A stretch of DNA of 64,000 bases from Desulforudis sp. (GCA_003604975.1 QZIR01000027.1:1-64000); one strand, 5' to 3'. Counted from the first letter of the stretch, positions 25,064 through 34,101 are shown. The notes: generated by a model from the sequence alone, not told the origin. Numbers and translations: made by a program.

Positions 25064-26924
25064 TCGGTTCTCCCTCCCCGGTATCTTCTAAGATGCATTC
25101 CATCGGGCAAGCCGTTACACACGCCGCGCAGTTGACGCAGATCACCTGGTCGATGGTGAAGCCATCCTGTTTCTCGATAACAGCGTGCTGTGGGCACACC
25201 TCCACGCAAAGACCGCACTGGCTACAATCGGGCCCGATCACGAGACGTTTCAACGCCGAACAACTCCCTGCCGGACAGTGCTTTTTAAAAATGTGGGACA
25301 TGTACTCGCTCCGGAAGAACCGGAGCGTGGAGAGCACGGGCCGGGGAGCGACCTTACCGAGTCCGCAGAGGGATGTCTCGCTGATGAGACGGCCCAGATC
25401 TTCAAGCCGCTCAAGGTCTCCTTCATTCCCCTTGCCTTCCACGATGCGCTCCAGAATACGCAGCATCTGGTAGGTCCCGATGCGGCACGGCGGGCATTGT
25501 CCGCACGATTCCTGCTGGGTAAACTGCAAAAAGTAACGGGCGAAATCCACCATGCAGACAGTCTCATCCACAACAACCAAAGCGCCTGAGCCCATGGCCG
25601 ATCCGATAGCGTCCAACGATTCAAAATCAATCGGCAGGTCGAGGTGTTCCTCCGGTACGCACCCGCCGCCGGGACCCCCGATCTGAGCCGCCTTGAACCG
25701 TTTTCCTCCTTCGATCCCTCCACCGATATCGAATACCACCTGACGGGTGCTGATCCCCATCGACACCTCAATCAGGCCGGTATACCTCACCTTGCCTGAA
25801 AGGGCAAAGACTTTTGTGCCCTTGGACCCGCTGGTGCCGTACGTTACGTACCAGTCGGCGCCCCGGTTGATGATTAAGGGGATGTTGGCGAAGGTCTCCA
25901 CGTTGTTTAAGCAGGTAGGACAACCCCATAATCCCGACTCGACGGAGCGGGGCGGTGTAACACGGGGCATACCGCGTTTTCCTTCGATAGAAAACATCAA
26001 CGCCGTCGATTCCCCGCAAATGAAAGCTCCCGCGCCGCGCCGGACTTCGATATCAAAATCCAGGCCGCTGCCGAGGATATTCTCGCCGAGCAGCCCCATT
26101 GCACGAGCCTGTTCGATCGCCGTGCCGACGGTTTGGACCGCCAGAGGGTACTCCTCGCGGACGTATACAAAGCCCTCGCGGCAGTTGCCCACCGCATACG
26201 CGCAGATGATCATCCCCTCCAGGACGGCGTGCGGATCCCCTTCCAGCAGGGCGCGGTCCATGAAGGCGCCGGGGTCGCCCTCGTCGGCGTTGCAAATGAC
26301 GAACTTGCGCCCACCCTTAGCCTTTCGCGCTCCTTCCCATTTCTGTCCTGTCGGAAAGCCGGCGCCGCCGCGTCCACGCAGCCCGGACCGTTTAACGCCT
26401 GCAATAACGTCCTTGGGCGACATTTCCTGCAGCACCCGGGCCAGCGCCTCGTAGCCTCCTACCTCAATGTAGTCCTCAATCCGCATTGGGTCGATCATGC
26501 CGCAATAGCGAAGCACCAACCGCGTTTGGCTGCTGTAAAACGGCAGGTCGTCGGCGGATCGGACCGGCCGCCCGGTTTCAGGGTGCGGGCATGCAAGGTG
26601 GCTGACAAACTGGCCGCGCTTTACGGCAAGGTCCACGATCTTCGGCGCATCAAAGGGTACAACGTGTCCATAAAACGTCCCTTCCGGTTGCACGGTTACC
26701 AGCGGGCCGAGTTGACAAAGGCCCTGGCAACCGGTATGTTCGACGGCTACCGGGAGTTCCGCCTGCGCGAGTTCCCGCGACAACGCTTGTGCTACCTCAA
26801 GCGCGTCAGCCGAACGACAGGCGGAACCGGTACATACCTTAACCGTCTTGCAGCCGGGTTGGCGCTCCGCCATCAGACGAGCGCGCAGCGCGGCCAGGTC
26901 CGCCGCACTTGCCAGTTTATTCAT
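25029..26924 (-). CDS. nuoF: NADH-oxidoreductase NuoF/HydB-type subunit
   Basis: Flavoprotein that exchanges electrons with NAD(H), about 631 aa. It has an N-terminal thioredoxin-like [2Fe-2S] domain (VCTGSACRS and HTGCQGLCQLGP), the FMN/NADH domain (RSGLRGRGGAGFPTGQKW, CNADEGDPGAFMDR), an SLBB domain, an NADH-4Fe-4S domain (ESCGQCPPCRIGT) and two C-terminal ferredoxin clusters (CSQCGLCVEVCP and CVNCAACVTACP). ATG 26924 is preferred to the upstream frame to 26972; it overlaps the nuoE stop. This architecture occurs in NAD-linked hydrogenases and formate dehydrogenases. No hydrogenase gene is in the window. Confidence 0.92.
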   Translation of the reverse strand: MNKLASAADLAALRARLMAERQPGCKTVKVCTGSACRSADALEVAQALSRELAQAELPVAVEHTGCQGLCQLGPLVTVQPEGTFYGHVVPFDAPKIVDLAVKRGQFVSHLACPHPETGRPVRSADDLPFYSSQTRLVLRYCGMIDPMRIEDYIEVGGYEALARVLQEMSPKDVIAGVKRSGLRGRGGAGFPTGQKWEGARKAKGGRKFVICNADEGDPGAFMDRALLEGDPHAVLEGMIICAYAVGNCREGFVYVREEYPLAVQTVGTAIEQARAMGLLGENILGSGLDFDIEVRRGAGAFICGESTALMFSIEGKRGMPRVTPPRSVESGLWGCPTCLNNVETFANIPLIINRGADWYVTYGTSGSKGTKVFALSGKVRYTGLIEVSMGISTRQVVFDIGGGIEGGKRFKAAQIGGPGGGCVPEEHLDLPIDFESLDAIGSAMGSGALVVVDETVCMVDFARYFLQFTQQESCGQCPPCRIGTYQMLRILERIVEGKGNEGDLERLEDLGRLISETSLCGLGKVAPRPVLSTLRFFRSEYMSHIFKKHCPAGSCSALKRLVIGPDCSQCGLCVEVCPQHAVIEKQDGFTIDQVICVNCAACVTACPMECILEDTGEGEPNERNSADHPDH

Positions 26925-27402
26925 CACCCTCGTTCCCCTTCGGCAGGTCTCCGATAACCCGCTCCACGTCACGGTTTGGAACCACCTTCTTGTTTATGAC
27001 GACCACCGGCGCCAGCCCGCAACAGCCCACGCAGTTTACGGTTTCCAGGGTAAAGGCCCGGTCGGCGCTTGTTTCACCGTTCTTAAGGTCCATAACACTC
27101 TCCAGCCGCTGCAACACAGCCTGACTTCCCCGAACCTGGCACGCCGTTCCGGTACAGACACGGACAATGTTTCGACCCCGTGGCACCGAGTAAAATTGGT
27201 CATAGAAGGAAGCAACCCCCCAGACCTGGGACAGCGGTAGCTTTAGCTCGTCCGCCAACACCCGCAACGCTTGCTCAGGCAGGTAACCGAAAGCCTGCTG
27301 CACATCATGCAGAGCGTCCACAAAGGCGCCCTGCCGCCCGATGTGGGGAACGAGAATTGATCGAGTATGTTCATCAACCGAAGTATGGCGCTCACTACCC
27401 AA
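26917..27402 (-). CDS. nuoE: NADH-oxidoreductase NuoE-type subunit
   Basis: A 161-aa thioredoxin-fold [2Fe-2S] protein, partner of NuoF. Ligands are in VCTGTACQVRGS near 83-90 and NCVGCCGLAPVVVINKK near 124-128. The helical N-terminus with YLPEQALRVLADEL is typical. TTG 27402 lies downstream of GGAGGGAAG. It is the first gene of the 26-kb Wood-Ljungdahl block; a candidate promoter is 54-82 bases upstream. It overlaps nuoF by eight bases. Confidence 0.92.
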   Translation of the reverse strand: MGSERHTSVDEHTRSILVPHIGRQGAFVDALHDVQQAFGYLPEQALRVLADELKLPLSQVWGVASFYDQFYSVPRGRNIVRVCTGTACQVRGSQAVLQRLESVMDLKNGETSADRAFTLETVNCVGCCGLAPVVVINKKVVPNRDVERVIGDLPKGNEGDE

Positions 27403-27455
27403 TTTTGCTTCCCTCCCGCCTTGCCTACGCCCAACAGCCAGAAGTTGTGGTAGTT

Positions 27456-27484
27456 ATGATAACCGCATACCAATCCGGGGACAA
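27456..27484 (-). promoter_or_regulatory. Candidate promoter of the Wood-Ljungdahl operon
   Basis: On the coding strand TTGTCC (27484-27479) and TATCAT (27461-27456) are separated by 17 bases, upstream of nuoE. Both boxes are imperfect matches to sigma-A consensus. The flanking gap (27403-27637) holds no other gene that I can support. Confidence 0.4.
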
Positions 27485-27637
27485 TAAAAAAACGGCCAAC
27501 AGCCTGTGTAGAAGTGTGTAGTGTTTCTTAAGACGGGTGGAACTAAATTTTACTGCTTGACCGTCGCTTATCATCAAAGTGGTACCGATTAACTTCATAA
27601 ACTGCTGCTTGAACTTTGCATAAGGCGTATTGGCCTT

Positions 27638-27730
27638 TCACCCGCCGATGAATACTAATTCTTTATCGGCATCCATGAGCTTTCCCGCCGCCGGCAATAT
27701 CTCCCTGTTGATGCACGCTAAAGTCTCCAC
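27638..27730 (-). pseudogene. Possible pabC (aminodeoxychorismate lyase) N-terminal remnant
   Basis: A 30-codon frame starting GTG at 27730 and overlapping the pabB-remnant stop reads LACINREILPAAGKLMD. This resembles the first strand of PabC/IlvE-fold proteins (an ING..VPAAEA-type start), which often follow pabB. It ends at TGA 27638, far short of a normal length near 270 aa. The match is short and could be chance. Confidence 0.3.
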
Positions 27731-28116
27731 CCGTCCACCTCCAGTCGCGAAACTCCCAGTGCCCGTAAGAGAGCCCTCGCCTTGTCGAGTGTTTCGTGAT
27801 ACTCGGCTTGTGGATCAGAATCGATGGTTATGCCTCCCCCGACGTGGAAGTGTACCTCACCTTTATGGCAAACCATGCTCCGGATCACGATACTCAAATC
27901 GGCATTGCCGTCAAAGCCCAGGTAGCCTATAGCCCCGGTGTACACACCACGCCTGACCGGTTCCAGTTCCTCGATAATCTCCATCGACCTGACCTTGGGC
28001 GCCCCCGTAACAGAGCCTCCCGGAAAACATGCGCGCAGCAAGTCAACCGCATCGCGGTCCGGTTCCAAGCGCCCCTCCACCGTCGATACGAGTTGAAAAA
28101 CCGTGGCATGGCTTTC
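27718..28116 (-). pseudogene. pabB: pabB/trpE-type chorismate-binding enzyme, C-terminal remnant
   Basis: The frame encodes the last third or so of an aminodeoxychorismate/anthranilate synthase component I. It has TVFQLVSTVEGRL, then FPGGSVTGAPKVRSMEIIEE, GVYTGAIGYLGFDGNADLSI and VGGGITIDSDPQAEYHET, all active-site or core motifs. A normal protein is about 450-500 aa. Upstream of 28116 the frame (open to 28203) has no family resemblance, so the 5' two thirds is deleted. The preserved C-terminal motifs suggest a recent break. PabB would supply p-aminobenzoate for folate. Confidence 0.8.
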
Positions 28117-28317
28117 AAGACGATAGAGAAAGCAGTAGCGTTGCAAATATGCCATGTGTTTGTCAATCAACTGATGGCGAAAAACAGCGTAATTCAGCGA
28201 CAAGACAAAGAGAAATCCCTTATAATAGAGATTGAAGGTAGTCCTTACCTAAATCTCTAAGATAATCAACTACTAAGGTCGACGAAGGATAGACCACGAA
28301 GCGAAATAAACCGCGTA
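28117..28317. other. Junction region between pabB remnant and bzaB, no gene seen
   Basis: About 200 AT-richer bases. The frame from 28203 into the pabB remnant has no recognisable domain. I see no clear hairpin-plus-T terminator for the bza genes and no RNA gene. This is the likely deletion breakpoint of pabB. Confidence 0.5.
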
Positions 28318-29601
28318 TCAGGCAATGCCGAAATATCTGGCGGCAATCTGTGCGGCACAGTCGTTCCCGCAAACGGCGCACAGGCGTTCTTCTTCCCCGT
28401 TTTCTCCCAGGGCTGCCCGTGATCTGTGCGGGTCTATTGACAGGCTGATCTGCCTGTCAAGATCAAGGGCTACCTTGGCGCGGGCCATTTGCAGATCCCT
28501 TTCCCAGGCCCTCCTGTCACCCCTGGCGAGATCCGCGGCATGAGCGGCAATTCTCGCTGCCATAACACCATCTCTTACGTCTTCTTCCGTGGGCAGGCCC
28601 AGGTGTTCCGCCGGTGTCACGTAGCAGAGGAAGTCGGCGCCGGCGGCTCCTGCAATTGCCCCGCCAATGGCAGACGTGATGTGGTCGTATCCCGGCGCGA
28701 CGTCGGTGGCCAGCGTTCCCAGGATAAAGTAAGGCGCGCCGTCGCACAGGCGCTTTTGCAAAAGCATCGTCGCTTCAATATGGTGCATGGGAACGTGCCC
28801 GGGACCTTCAACCATCACCTGGACACCGGCGGCCTGGGCTCTGGCCACAAGTTCGCCGGCGATAATCAGGCCCTGGAGCTGGGCTCCGTCCAGGGAGTCG
28901 GCGGTGGATCCCGGACGAATGGCGTCGCCGAGGCTCAGGGTCACGTCATATTCTTTTAAAATGGCCAGCAGTCGGTCAAACTGCTCATACAGGGGATTTT
29001 CCTTTTGGTTGTGAAGCATCCATCCCGTCAGGAAAGCCCCACCTCTGCTGACCACGTCGGTAACCCGGCCCCTTGCCTGAAGGCGCTTAATAACATCAAC
29101 GTTCAAGGCGCAGTGGATGGCCATGAAATCCACACCTGCCGCCGCCTGCTTTTCAACGGCATCGAACATGTCTTCAGCGGTCATGCCCACGATGGCGCCC
29201 CGTTTTTCAATGGCTTCAATGGCAGCCTGGTAAATGGGCACGCTCCCCACAGGCACACCGGCCTTCTCCAGGGTTTGTCTCCGCATGCCGTCAATGTCCC
29301 CGCCGGTGCTCAAATCCATAACGGCATCACAGCCGGCAGCCTCCGCAATGGCAAGCTTTCTTTCTTCCACCTCAATCCGATCGCGGTCGCTGGACGTGCC
29401 GATAAGTGCATTTACTTTCACCCGCAGCCCCTGCCCGATTCCGCACGCCTTGATCTGCTTACGGTTGATATTCCTGGGAATAACAATTCTCCCCGCGGCA
29501 ACTCCCGCCTGAATCAGGTTGACGTCCAGGCCTTCACCGGCGGCCACCATTTCCATTTCAGGGGTAACTTTACCCGCGCGGGCTGCTAAAACCTGTGTCA
29601 T
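28318..29601 (-). CDS. bzaB: ThiC paralog, probable 5-hydroxybenzimidazole synthase subunit BzaB
   Basis: A radical-SAM ThiC-family protein of about 427 aa. It matches ThiC throughout: RIVIPRNINR near 38, NALIGTSSD near 64, DAVMDLSTGGDIDGMRR near 91, EGPGHVPMHH near 258 and TPAEHLGLP near 325. The C-terminal cluster motif is CAVCGNDC, with three residues before the last Cys, whereas canonical ThiC has CX2CX4C. It is one of two tandem paralogs behind a cobalamin riboswitch, which points to lower-ligand (benzimidazole) synthesis from AIR. ATG 29601 is favoured over GTG 29610. A true ThiC role cannot be excluded. Confidence 0.75.
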   Translation of the reverse strand: MTQVLAARAGKVTPEMEMVAAGEGLDVNLIQAGVAAGRIVIPRNINRKQIKACGIGQGLRVKVNALIGTSSDRDRIEVEERKLAIAEAAGCDAVMDLSTGGDIDGMRRQTLEKAGVPVGSVPIYQAAIEAIEKRGAIVGMTAEDMFDAVEKQAAAGVDFMAIHCALNVDVIKRLQARGRVTDVVSRGGAFLTGWMLHNQKENPLYEQFDRLLAILKEYDVTLSLGDAIRPGSTADSLDGAQLQGLIIAGELVARAQAAGVQVMVEGPGHVPMHHIEATMLLQKRLCDGAPYFILGTLATDVAPGYDHITSAIGGAIAGAAGADFLCYVTPAEHLGLPTEEDVRDGVMAARIAAHAADLARGDRRAWERDLQMARAKVALDLDRQISLSIDPHRSRAALGENGEEERLCAVCGNDCAAQIAARYFGIA

Positions 29602-29616
29602 ATCTATCACCCTTTC

Positions 29617-30915
29617 TCAACAAGTTTGCCGGGCGGTGCCCAGATATTCCGAAACCACTTTCATGGCGCAGTACTTCCCGCACATGGCGCAGCCTTCCGA
29701 TGCGTCATCGCTTCTCTCTCTTCGGAGCCTTCGTGCCCGCTCCGGGTCCAGGGCAAGGTCAATCTGTTTCTTCCAGTCCAAAACCTTTCTGGCCTGTGAA
29801 ATTTTAAGATCCCATTCCGCGGCCCCCGGCAGCCCCCTGGCCAGGTCTGCGGCGTGGGCAGCAATCCGCGCCGCCACCACTCCTTCCCGCACCTGGTCGA
29901 CATCGGGCAGACCGAGGTGCTCGGAAGCAGTAACGTAGCATAAAAACTCGGCGCCCGCCCAGGCGCTGATGGCGCCTCCAATGGCCGCGCTGATGTGGTC
30001 GTAACCCGCCGCTACATCCGTAACCACCGGGCCGAAAACAAAATACGGCGCCCCCTTGCACAGGCTCTTTTGCAGTGTGACCGTTGCTTTGAGCTGGTTC
30101 AACGGCACGTGGCCCGGACCCTTGACCATGATCTGCACCCCGGCTTCCCTGGCCCGCCTGACCAGTTCGCCCAGGACCACCAGTTCCTGCACCTGAGCGC
30201 CGTCCAGGGAATCGGCAAGGCAGCCCGGCCTCATGCCATCCGCAAGGCTGACCGTTACGTCGTACCTGCGGGCAATCTCAAGGACTCTGTCGTAGTATGT
30301 GTACAGCGGGTTTTCCGCCTGATGATACAGCATCCAGCCGATAAGATGCGACCCTCCGTAGCTTACCAGGGGGTCAATCCTTCCTTCTTTCTTTGCCCGC
30401 TCCACAATATCCATTGTCGTGCCGCAGTGCAGGGCCAGGAAGTCTATTCCGTCTGCGGCATGACGCTCAATCACTTCGAAAAGTTCTTCCACTTTCATCT
30501 TCGCTGAGGAGCCGTATTTTTCGCCGGCTTCGGCCATGGCCTGGTACAGAGGGAGCGTTCCCACCGGCCTGGGGGTTAAAGCAAGCGCCTCCCGGCGCAT
30601 GGCGTCAATATCCCCGCTTACGCTTAAGTCCATGATTGCGTCTGTTCCGGCTTCAACCGCAGCCCTGATTTTAGCCAACTCGGACGAAAATGTTGCTTTC
30701 CTTCCGTACAGGCCGACGCTTGCGCTTACCTTGGTTCTTAAACCCGTGCCTATGCCCACCGGGGCAATGTTATTACGGCGAATATTGCGGGGTATGACAA
30801 TGGTGCCTCCGGCAACCCCGTCCCGCACAAATTCAGGAGAAACACCCTCCATCGAGGCCACCTTGTTCATCTCAGGCGTTATTTCTCCCTTTAAAGCTCT
30901 GCCTAACCGCGTCAA
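29617..30915 (-). CDS. bzaA: ThiC paralog, probable 5-hydroxybenzimidazole synthase subunit BzaA
   Basis: A 432-aa ThiC-family radical-SAM protein, first gene after the cobalamin riboswitch. Core motifs are TIVIPRNIRRNN near 39, DAIMDLSVSGDIDAMRR near 94, VKGPGHVPLNQ near 257 and VTASEHLGLPD near 325. The C-terminal cluster is CAMCGKYC (CX2CX3C). It differs from its neighbour in places where ThiC is normally invariant, for example SASVGLYG in place of N.NIGTS. In anaerobes BzaA and BzaB together convert AIR to 5-hydroxybenzimidazole for cobamides. TTG 30915 follows AAGGGAGGGA. Confidence 0.75.
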   Translation of the reverse strand: MTRLGRALKGEITPEMNKVASMEGVSPEFVRDGVAGGTIVIPRNIRRNNIAPVGIGTGLRTKVSASVGLYGRKATFSSELAKIRAAVEAGTDAIMDLSVSGDIDAMRREALALTPRPVGTLPLYQAMAEAGEKYGSSAKMKVEELFEVIERHAADGIDFLALHCGTTMDIVERAKKEGRIDPLVSYGGSHLIGWMLYHQAENPLYTYYDRVLEIARRYDVTVSLADGMRPGCLADSLDGAQVQELVVLGELVRRAREAGVQIMVKGPGHVPLNQLKATVTLQKSLCKGAPYFVFGPVVTDVAAGYDHISAAIGGAISAWAGAEFLCYVTASEHLGLPDVDQVREGVVAARIAAHAADLARGLPGAAEWDLKISQARKVLDWKKQIDLALDPERARRLRRERSDDASEGCAMCGKYCAMKVVSEYLGTARQTC

Positions 30916-30946
30916 TCTTGTCCCTCCCTTTTCATTAAAACAATAA

Positions 30947-30970
30947 TCCTCAACCTTTAAAGGTTGAGGA
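30947..30970 (-). terminator. Terminator hairpin of the cobalamin riboswitch
   Basis: A 24-bp perfect palindrome built on CCTCAACCTTT/AAAGGTTGAGG, followed on the coding strand by ATTATTGTTTT. It lies between the aptamer and the bzaA start, where a B12-dependent expression platform would sit, so cobalamin binding probably favours premature termination. Confidence 0.75.
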
Positions 30971-30997
30971 CTTTTCCATCATCCCCAAGCAAGAGTA

Positions 30998-31172
30998 AAA
31001 AGGCAGGTCTCCTGGCTAACGGTTCATCGCTTCACTCAAGCCTTCCCGGGCAAAGCCCAGTGGCAACACTGAGAAAACTCACCGACTACAGTGGCGGGTC
31101 CGCGCCGTTTCAGAACCCTGCTGCGAGGCATTCCGTCCGGACTTCCCTATTCTCCCCGAAGGGCACCTTTTC
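30998..31172 (-). promoter_or_regulatory. Cobalamin (B12) riboswitch
   Basis: On the minus strand the conserved blocks of the B12 aptamer appear in order: GGTGCC near the 5' end, a GGGAA, CCCGCCACTGT, then GCCACTG with GGGAAGGC, and finally the B12 box AGCCAGGAGACCTGCCT near 31015-31000. It precedes the two ThiC paralogs by about 85 bases, with a terminator between, so it should repress them when adenosylcobalamin or a related cobamide is abundant. The region 31173-31239 shows no further feature. Confidence 0.92.
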
Positions 31173-31239
31173 ACCGTAAACTTGGTAAATATTTAATTGT
31201 ATTTATTAATACTCGAAAGATTTGTTACTTCCTTCTATC

Positions 31240-31307
31240 AAAAAAATAAATAAAACCACGGCTGCATCCCCCCCCCCGCTACTTAACGGGCGAAACCTCC
31301 GTGGTTT
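31240..31307 (-). terminator. Terminator at the end of the arginine operon
   Basis: On the minus strand AAACCACGG (31307-31299) pairs with CCGTGGTTT (31261-31253), followed by TTATTTATTTTTTT. The interior holds a second small stem (CCCG...CGGG) and a run of ten G. It lies about 125 bases after the argH stop; the bases between (31308-31430) hold only a short GTGAC...GTCAC hairpin. Confidence 0.65.
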
Positions 31308-31430
31308 CAGTCCATTTGTAATTCTGTCACAGAGGCAATAGATTCGAGTGACTTCTTGTCACCGGCACGTTAACGTTCGGCACAACGTCAGTAATTCCTT
31401 CTTCATTCAGGCCATTTCGAGCAAGAGTTT

Positions 31431-32810
31431 TTATTCCTCGGCCAACGTGCGGCGGGCACGGGCGATGGCCTGGCGGACAGCTTCGGGTGCCGGGCCGCCG
31501 TAGACTCTCCGCACGGCGAGGGAGTTCTCGATGCTGATTGCGGCGTAGACGTCTTCTCTGATAGCCGGGGAAAAGCCGTGGAATTCATCCAGGGTCAGCG
31601 CTTCCAGGTCTTTATCGTTTTCAATACAGTAGATTACCGCCCTACCGACGATCTCGTGGGCCTCGCGGAAGGGCATATCCTTGCGTACCAGGTAGTCGGC
31701 GAGGTCAGTGGCGTTGGTGAAGCCGCCGCGGACAGCGCGGGCCATACGGTCCGGCCGCACGCGGATGGTGCGGACCATGGGCTCGAAGACCAGAAGGCAC
31801 TTCTTAACCGTGTCCACGGCGTCGAAGAGGGCCTCCTTATCCTCCTGCATGTCCTTGTTGTAGGCCAAGGGCAGGCCCTTCATCAGGGTGAGCAGGGCCT
31901 GCAGGTCGCCGAAGACCCGCCCGGCCTTGCCCCGGGTGAGCTCGGCCATGTCCGGGTTTTTCTTCTGGGGCATGATGCTCGATCCGGTGGCGTAGGCGTC
32001 GTCGACCTCAATGAAGGCGAACTCCGCGGTCGACCAGAGGATGATCTCCTCGCAGAACCGGCTGAGGTGCATCATGATAATCGAGGCCGCAGCGCAGAAT
32101 TCGATGGCAAAGTCGCGGCTCGCGACGGCGTCCATGCTGTTCTCGCTGATCCGGGCGAAGCCCAGCTCGCGGGCGACGGACTCCCTGTCCAGGGGAAAGA
32201 CGGTGCCGGCCAGCGCTCCGGCGCCGAGCGGCATGATATCGGTACGGCGGTAGCAGTCCTCGAGCCGCTCCCGGTCACGGCCAAACATCTCGAAGTAGGC
32301 GAGCAGGTGGTGGGCATAGGTGACCGGCTGAGCCCGCTGCAGGTGGGTGTAACCCGGCATCACCGTGTCCACGTGTTGCTCAGCCAGGTCCAGAAGCGTA
32401 AGCCGTAACTCCTGCAGCAGGTCCTGGACCTTGCGAATCTCTTCTTTCAGGTACATCCGTACGTCCAGGGCGACCTGGTCGTTGCGGCTGCGTCCGGTGT
32501 GCAGCTTCTTGCCCAGGATCCCGATCTTCTTGATCAGTTCCTGTTCCACCAGGCTGTGGATGTCTTCCACCTCCGGGGAAAACTCTACCCGCCCGGTCTT
32601 TATATCGGCCAGGATCACGGCGAGGCCGGCGATAATTTGGCCGGCTTCCTCTTCAGTAATCACGCCGACCCGCCCGAGCATCCGGGCGTGGGCGATGCTG
32701 CCACGGATGTCCTGCCGGTAGAGCCGGCGGTCAAAGGACAGTGAGGAGTGGAACTCTTCCACCAGGCGGTCGTTGCCCTTGGCGAACCGCCCGCCCCAGA
32801 GCTGTGCCAT
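31431..32810 (-). CDS. argH: Argininosuccinate lyase
   Basis: Cleaves argininosuccinate to arginine and fumarate, the last pathway step; 459 aa, normal length. It has the superfamily signature GSSIMPQKKNPD near 283, HTGRSRNDQVALDVRMYL near 106 and TVMPGYTHLQRAQPVT near 152 with the catalytic His. ATG 32810 overlaps the argG stop as TAATG. It is the final gene of argCJBDFGH. Confidence 0.97.
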   Translation of the reverse strand: MAQLWGGRFAKGNDRLVEEFHSSLSFDRRLYRQDIRGSIAHARMLGRVGVITEEEAGQIIAGLAVILADIKTGRVEFSPEVEDIHSLVEQELIKKIGILGKKLHTGRSRNDQVALDVRMYLKEEIRKVQDLLQELRLTLLDLAEQHVDTVMPGYTHLQRAQPVTYAHHLLAYFEMFGRDRERLEDCYRRTDIMPLGAGALAGTVFPLDRESVARELGFARISENSMDAVASRDFAIEFCAAASIIMMHLSRFCEEIILWSTAEFAFIEVDDAYATGSSIMPQKKNPDMAELTRGKAGRVFGDLQALLTLMKGLPLAYNKDMQEDKEALFDAVDTVKKCLLVFEPMVRTIRVRPDRMARAVRGGFTNATDLADYLVRKDMPFREAHEIVGRAVIYCIENDKDLEALTLDEFHGFSPAIREDVYAAISIENSLAVRRVYGGPAPEAVRQAIARARRTLAEE

Positions 32811-34015
32811 TACTTCAATCCCGCTTTCTTACGCATCAGGGCCTGGATCTTGAGCGGCAGCCCAAAGAGGTTGATAAAGCCCTCCGCGTCTTTCTGGTTG
32901 TAGATCTCGTCTTCCTCAAAGGTGGCCAGGTCCTGGTTGTACAGGGAGTACGGCGACCAGGCTCCGGCGGGAACACAATTACCCTTGTAGAGTTTCAGGC
33001 GCACCCGGCCGGTGACGGTCTTCTGCGTGACGTTGATGAAGGCATCCAGGGCCTCGCGCAGCGGGGCAAACCACATGCCGTCGTAGACCAGCTCGGCGTA
33101 GCGCAGGGCCATCTGGTCCTTGTAGTGCAGGGTGGCCCGATCCAGGGTGAGCAGTTCCAACTCGCGGTGGGCGGCCACCAGGATGGTGCCGCCGGGGGTC
33201 TCGTAGACGCCGCGGGACTTCATCCCGACTAGGCGGTTCTCGACCATGTCCACGATGCCGACGCCGTTCGCACCACCGATTTCATTCAGTCTCTCCAGCA
33301 GTTCCACCGGGCCGACGGCCTGGCCGTCAAGTCTGACCGGCGTGCCTTCTTCGAACTCCAGTTCCACGTAGGTGGGCTTATCCGGTGCTTGCTCGGGCGT
33401 GACGCCCATCAGGTAGAGGTCGTCCGGCGGGGCGTTACCCGGGTCTTCCAGGTCACCGCCCTCGTGGCTCAGGTGCCAGATGTTGCGGTCCATGCTGTAG
33501 GGGCGGTCCTTGGTCACCGGCACGGGGATACCGCGCTCCTTCGCGTAGTCGATAGCCTGTTCGCGGGAGCGGATGTCCCATTCCCGCCAGGGAGCAATGA
33601 TTTTCAGGTCGGGGTTTAGGGCCTTGACGGTGAGTTCAAAACGCACCTGGTCGTTGCCCTTACCGGTCGCGCCGTGAGCCACCGCGACGGCGCCCTCGGC
33701 TTCAGCCACGGCGACCAGGCGCTTGGCGATCAGCGGGCGGGCCACGGATGTGCCGAGGAGGTATTTCCCCTCGTAAATGGCGCCGGATTTAAGATAAGGG
33801 AAGATGTATTCCCGGATGAACTCTTCCTTGACGTCTTCAATATAGACGCCGGCGGCCCCGCTCGCGAAGGCCTTCTCGCGAACAGGCTCAAGTTCCTCAC
33901 CTTGGCCGAGGTCGGCCGCCATGGCGATTACATCGTAGCCGTAGTTCTCCTTGAGCCAGGGGATGATGATGGAGGTGTCCAGTCCGCCGGAGTAGGCCAG
34001 TACCACTTTGGGCAT
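32810..34015 (-). CDS. argG: Argininosuccinate synthase
   Basis: ATP-dependent condensation of citrulline and aspartate, 401 aa. The N-terminal PP-loop [18 protein letters not shown] (residues 6-23) and [15 protein letters not shown] near 113 are diagnostic. ATG 34015 follows AAAGGAG. There is an 86-base gap from argF. The 3' end shares one base with argH. Confidence 0.97.
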   Translation of the reverse strand: MPKVVLAYSGGLDTSIIIPWLKENYGYDVIAMAADLGQGEELEPVREKAFASGAAGVYIEDVKEEFIREYIFPYLKSGAIYEGKYLLGTSVARPLIAKRLVAVAEAEGAVAVAHGATGKGNDQVRFELTVKALNPDLKIIAPWREWDIRSREQAIDYAKERGIPVPVTKDRPYSMDRNIWHLSHEGGDLEDPGNAPPDDLYLMGVTPEQAPDKPTYVELEFEEGTPVRLDGQAVGPVELLERLNEIGGANGVGIVDMVENRLVGMKSRGVYETPGGTILVAAHRELELLTLDRATLHYKDQMALRYAELVYDGMWFAPLREALDAFINVTQKTVTGRVRLKLYKGNCVPAGAWSPYSLYNQDLATFEEDEIYNQKDAEGFINLFGLPLKIQALMRKKAGLK

Positions 34016-34101
34016 CTTTTCGGTGTGCTCCTTTCACGAATTGCATATCGTTGTCGTGCACTTACCATCGGTAATACCTCGTAGTGCACCTCGTTATTCC
34101 T

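Noticed and set aside
31253-31307. Riboswitch candidate after argH
   Set aside because: The structure is a simple stem followed by a T-tract at the operon end and has no known aptamer consensus, so a terminator is the simpler reading.
31578-32408. 276-codon plus-strand frame opposite argH
   Set aside because: Val/Gly/Glu-rich composition typical of antisense frames; argH is fully conserved on the minus strand.
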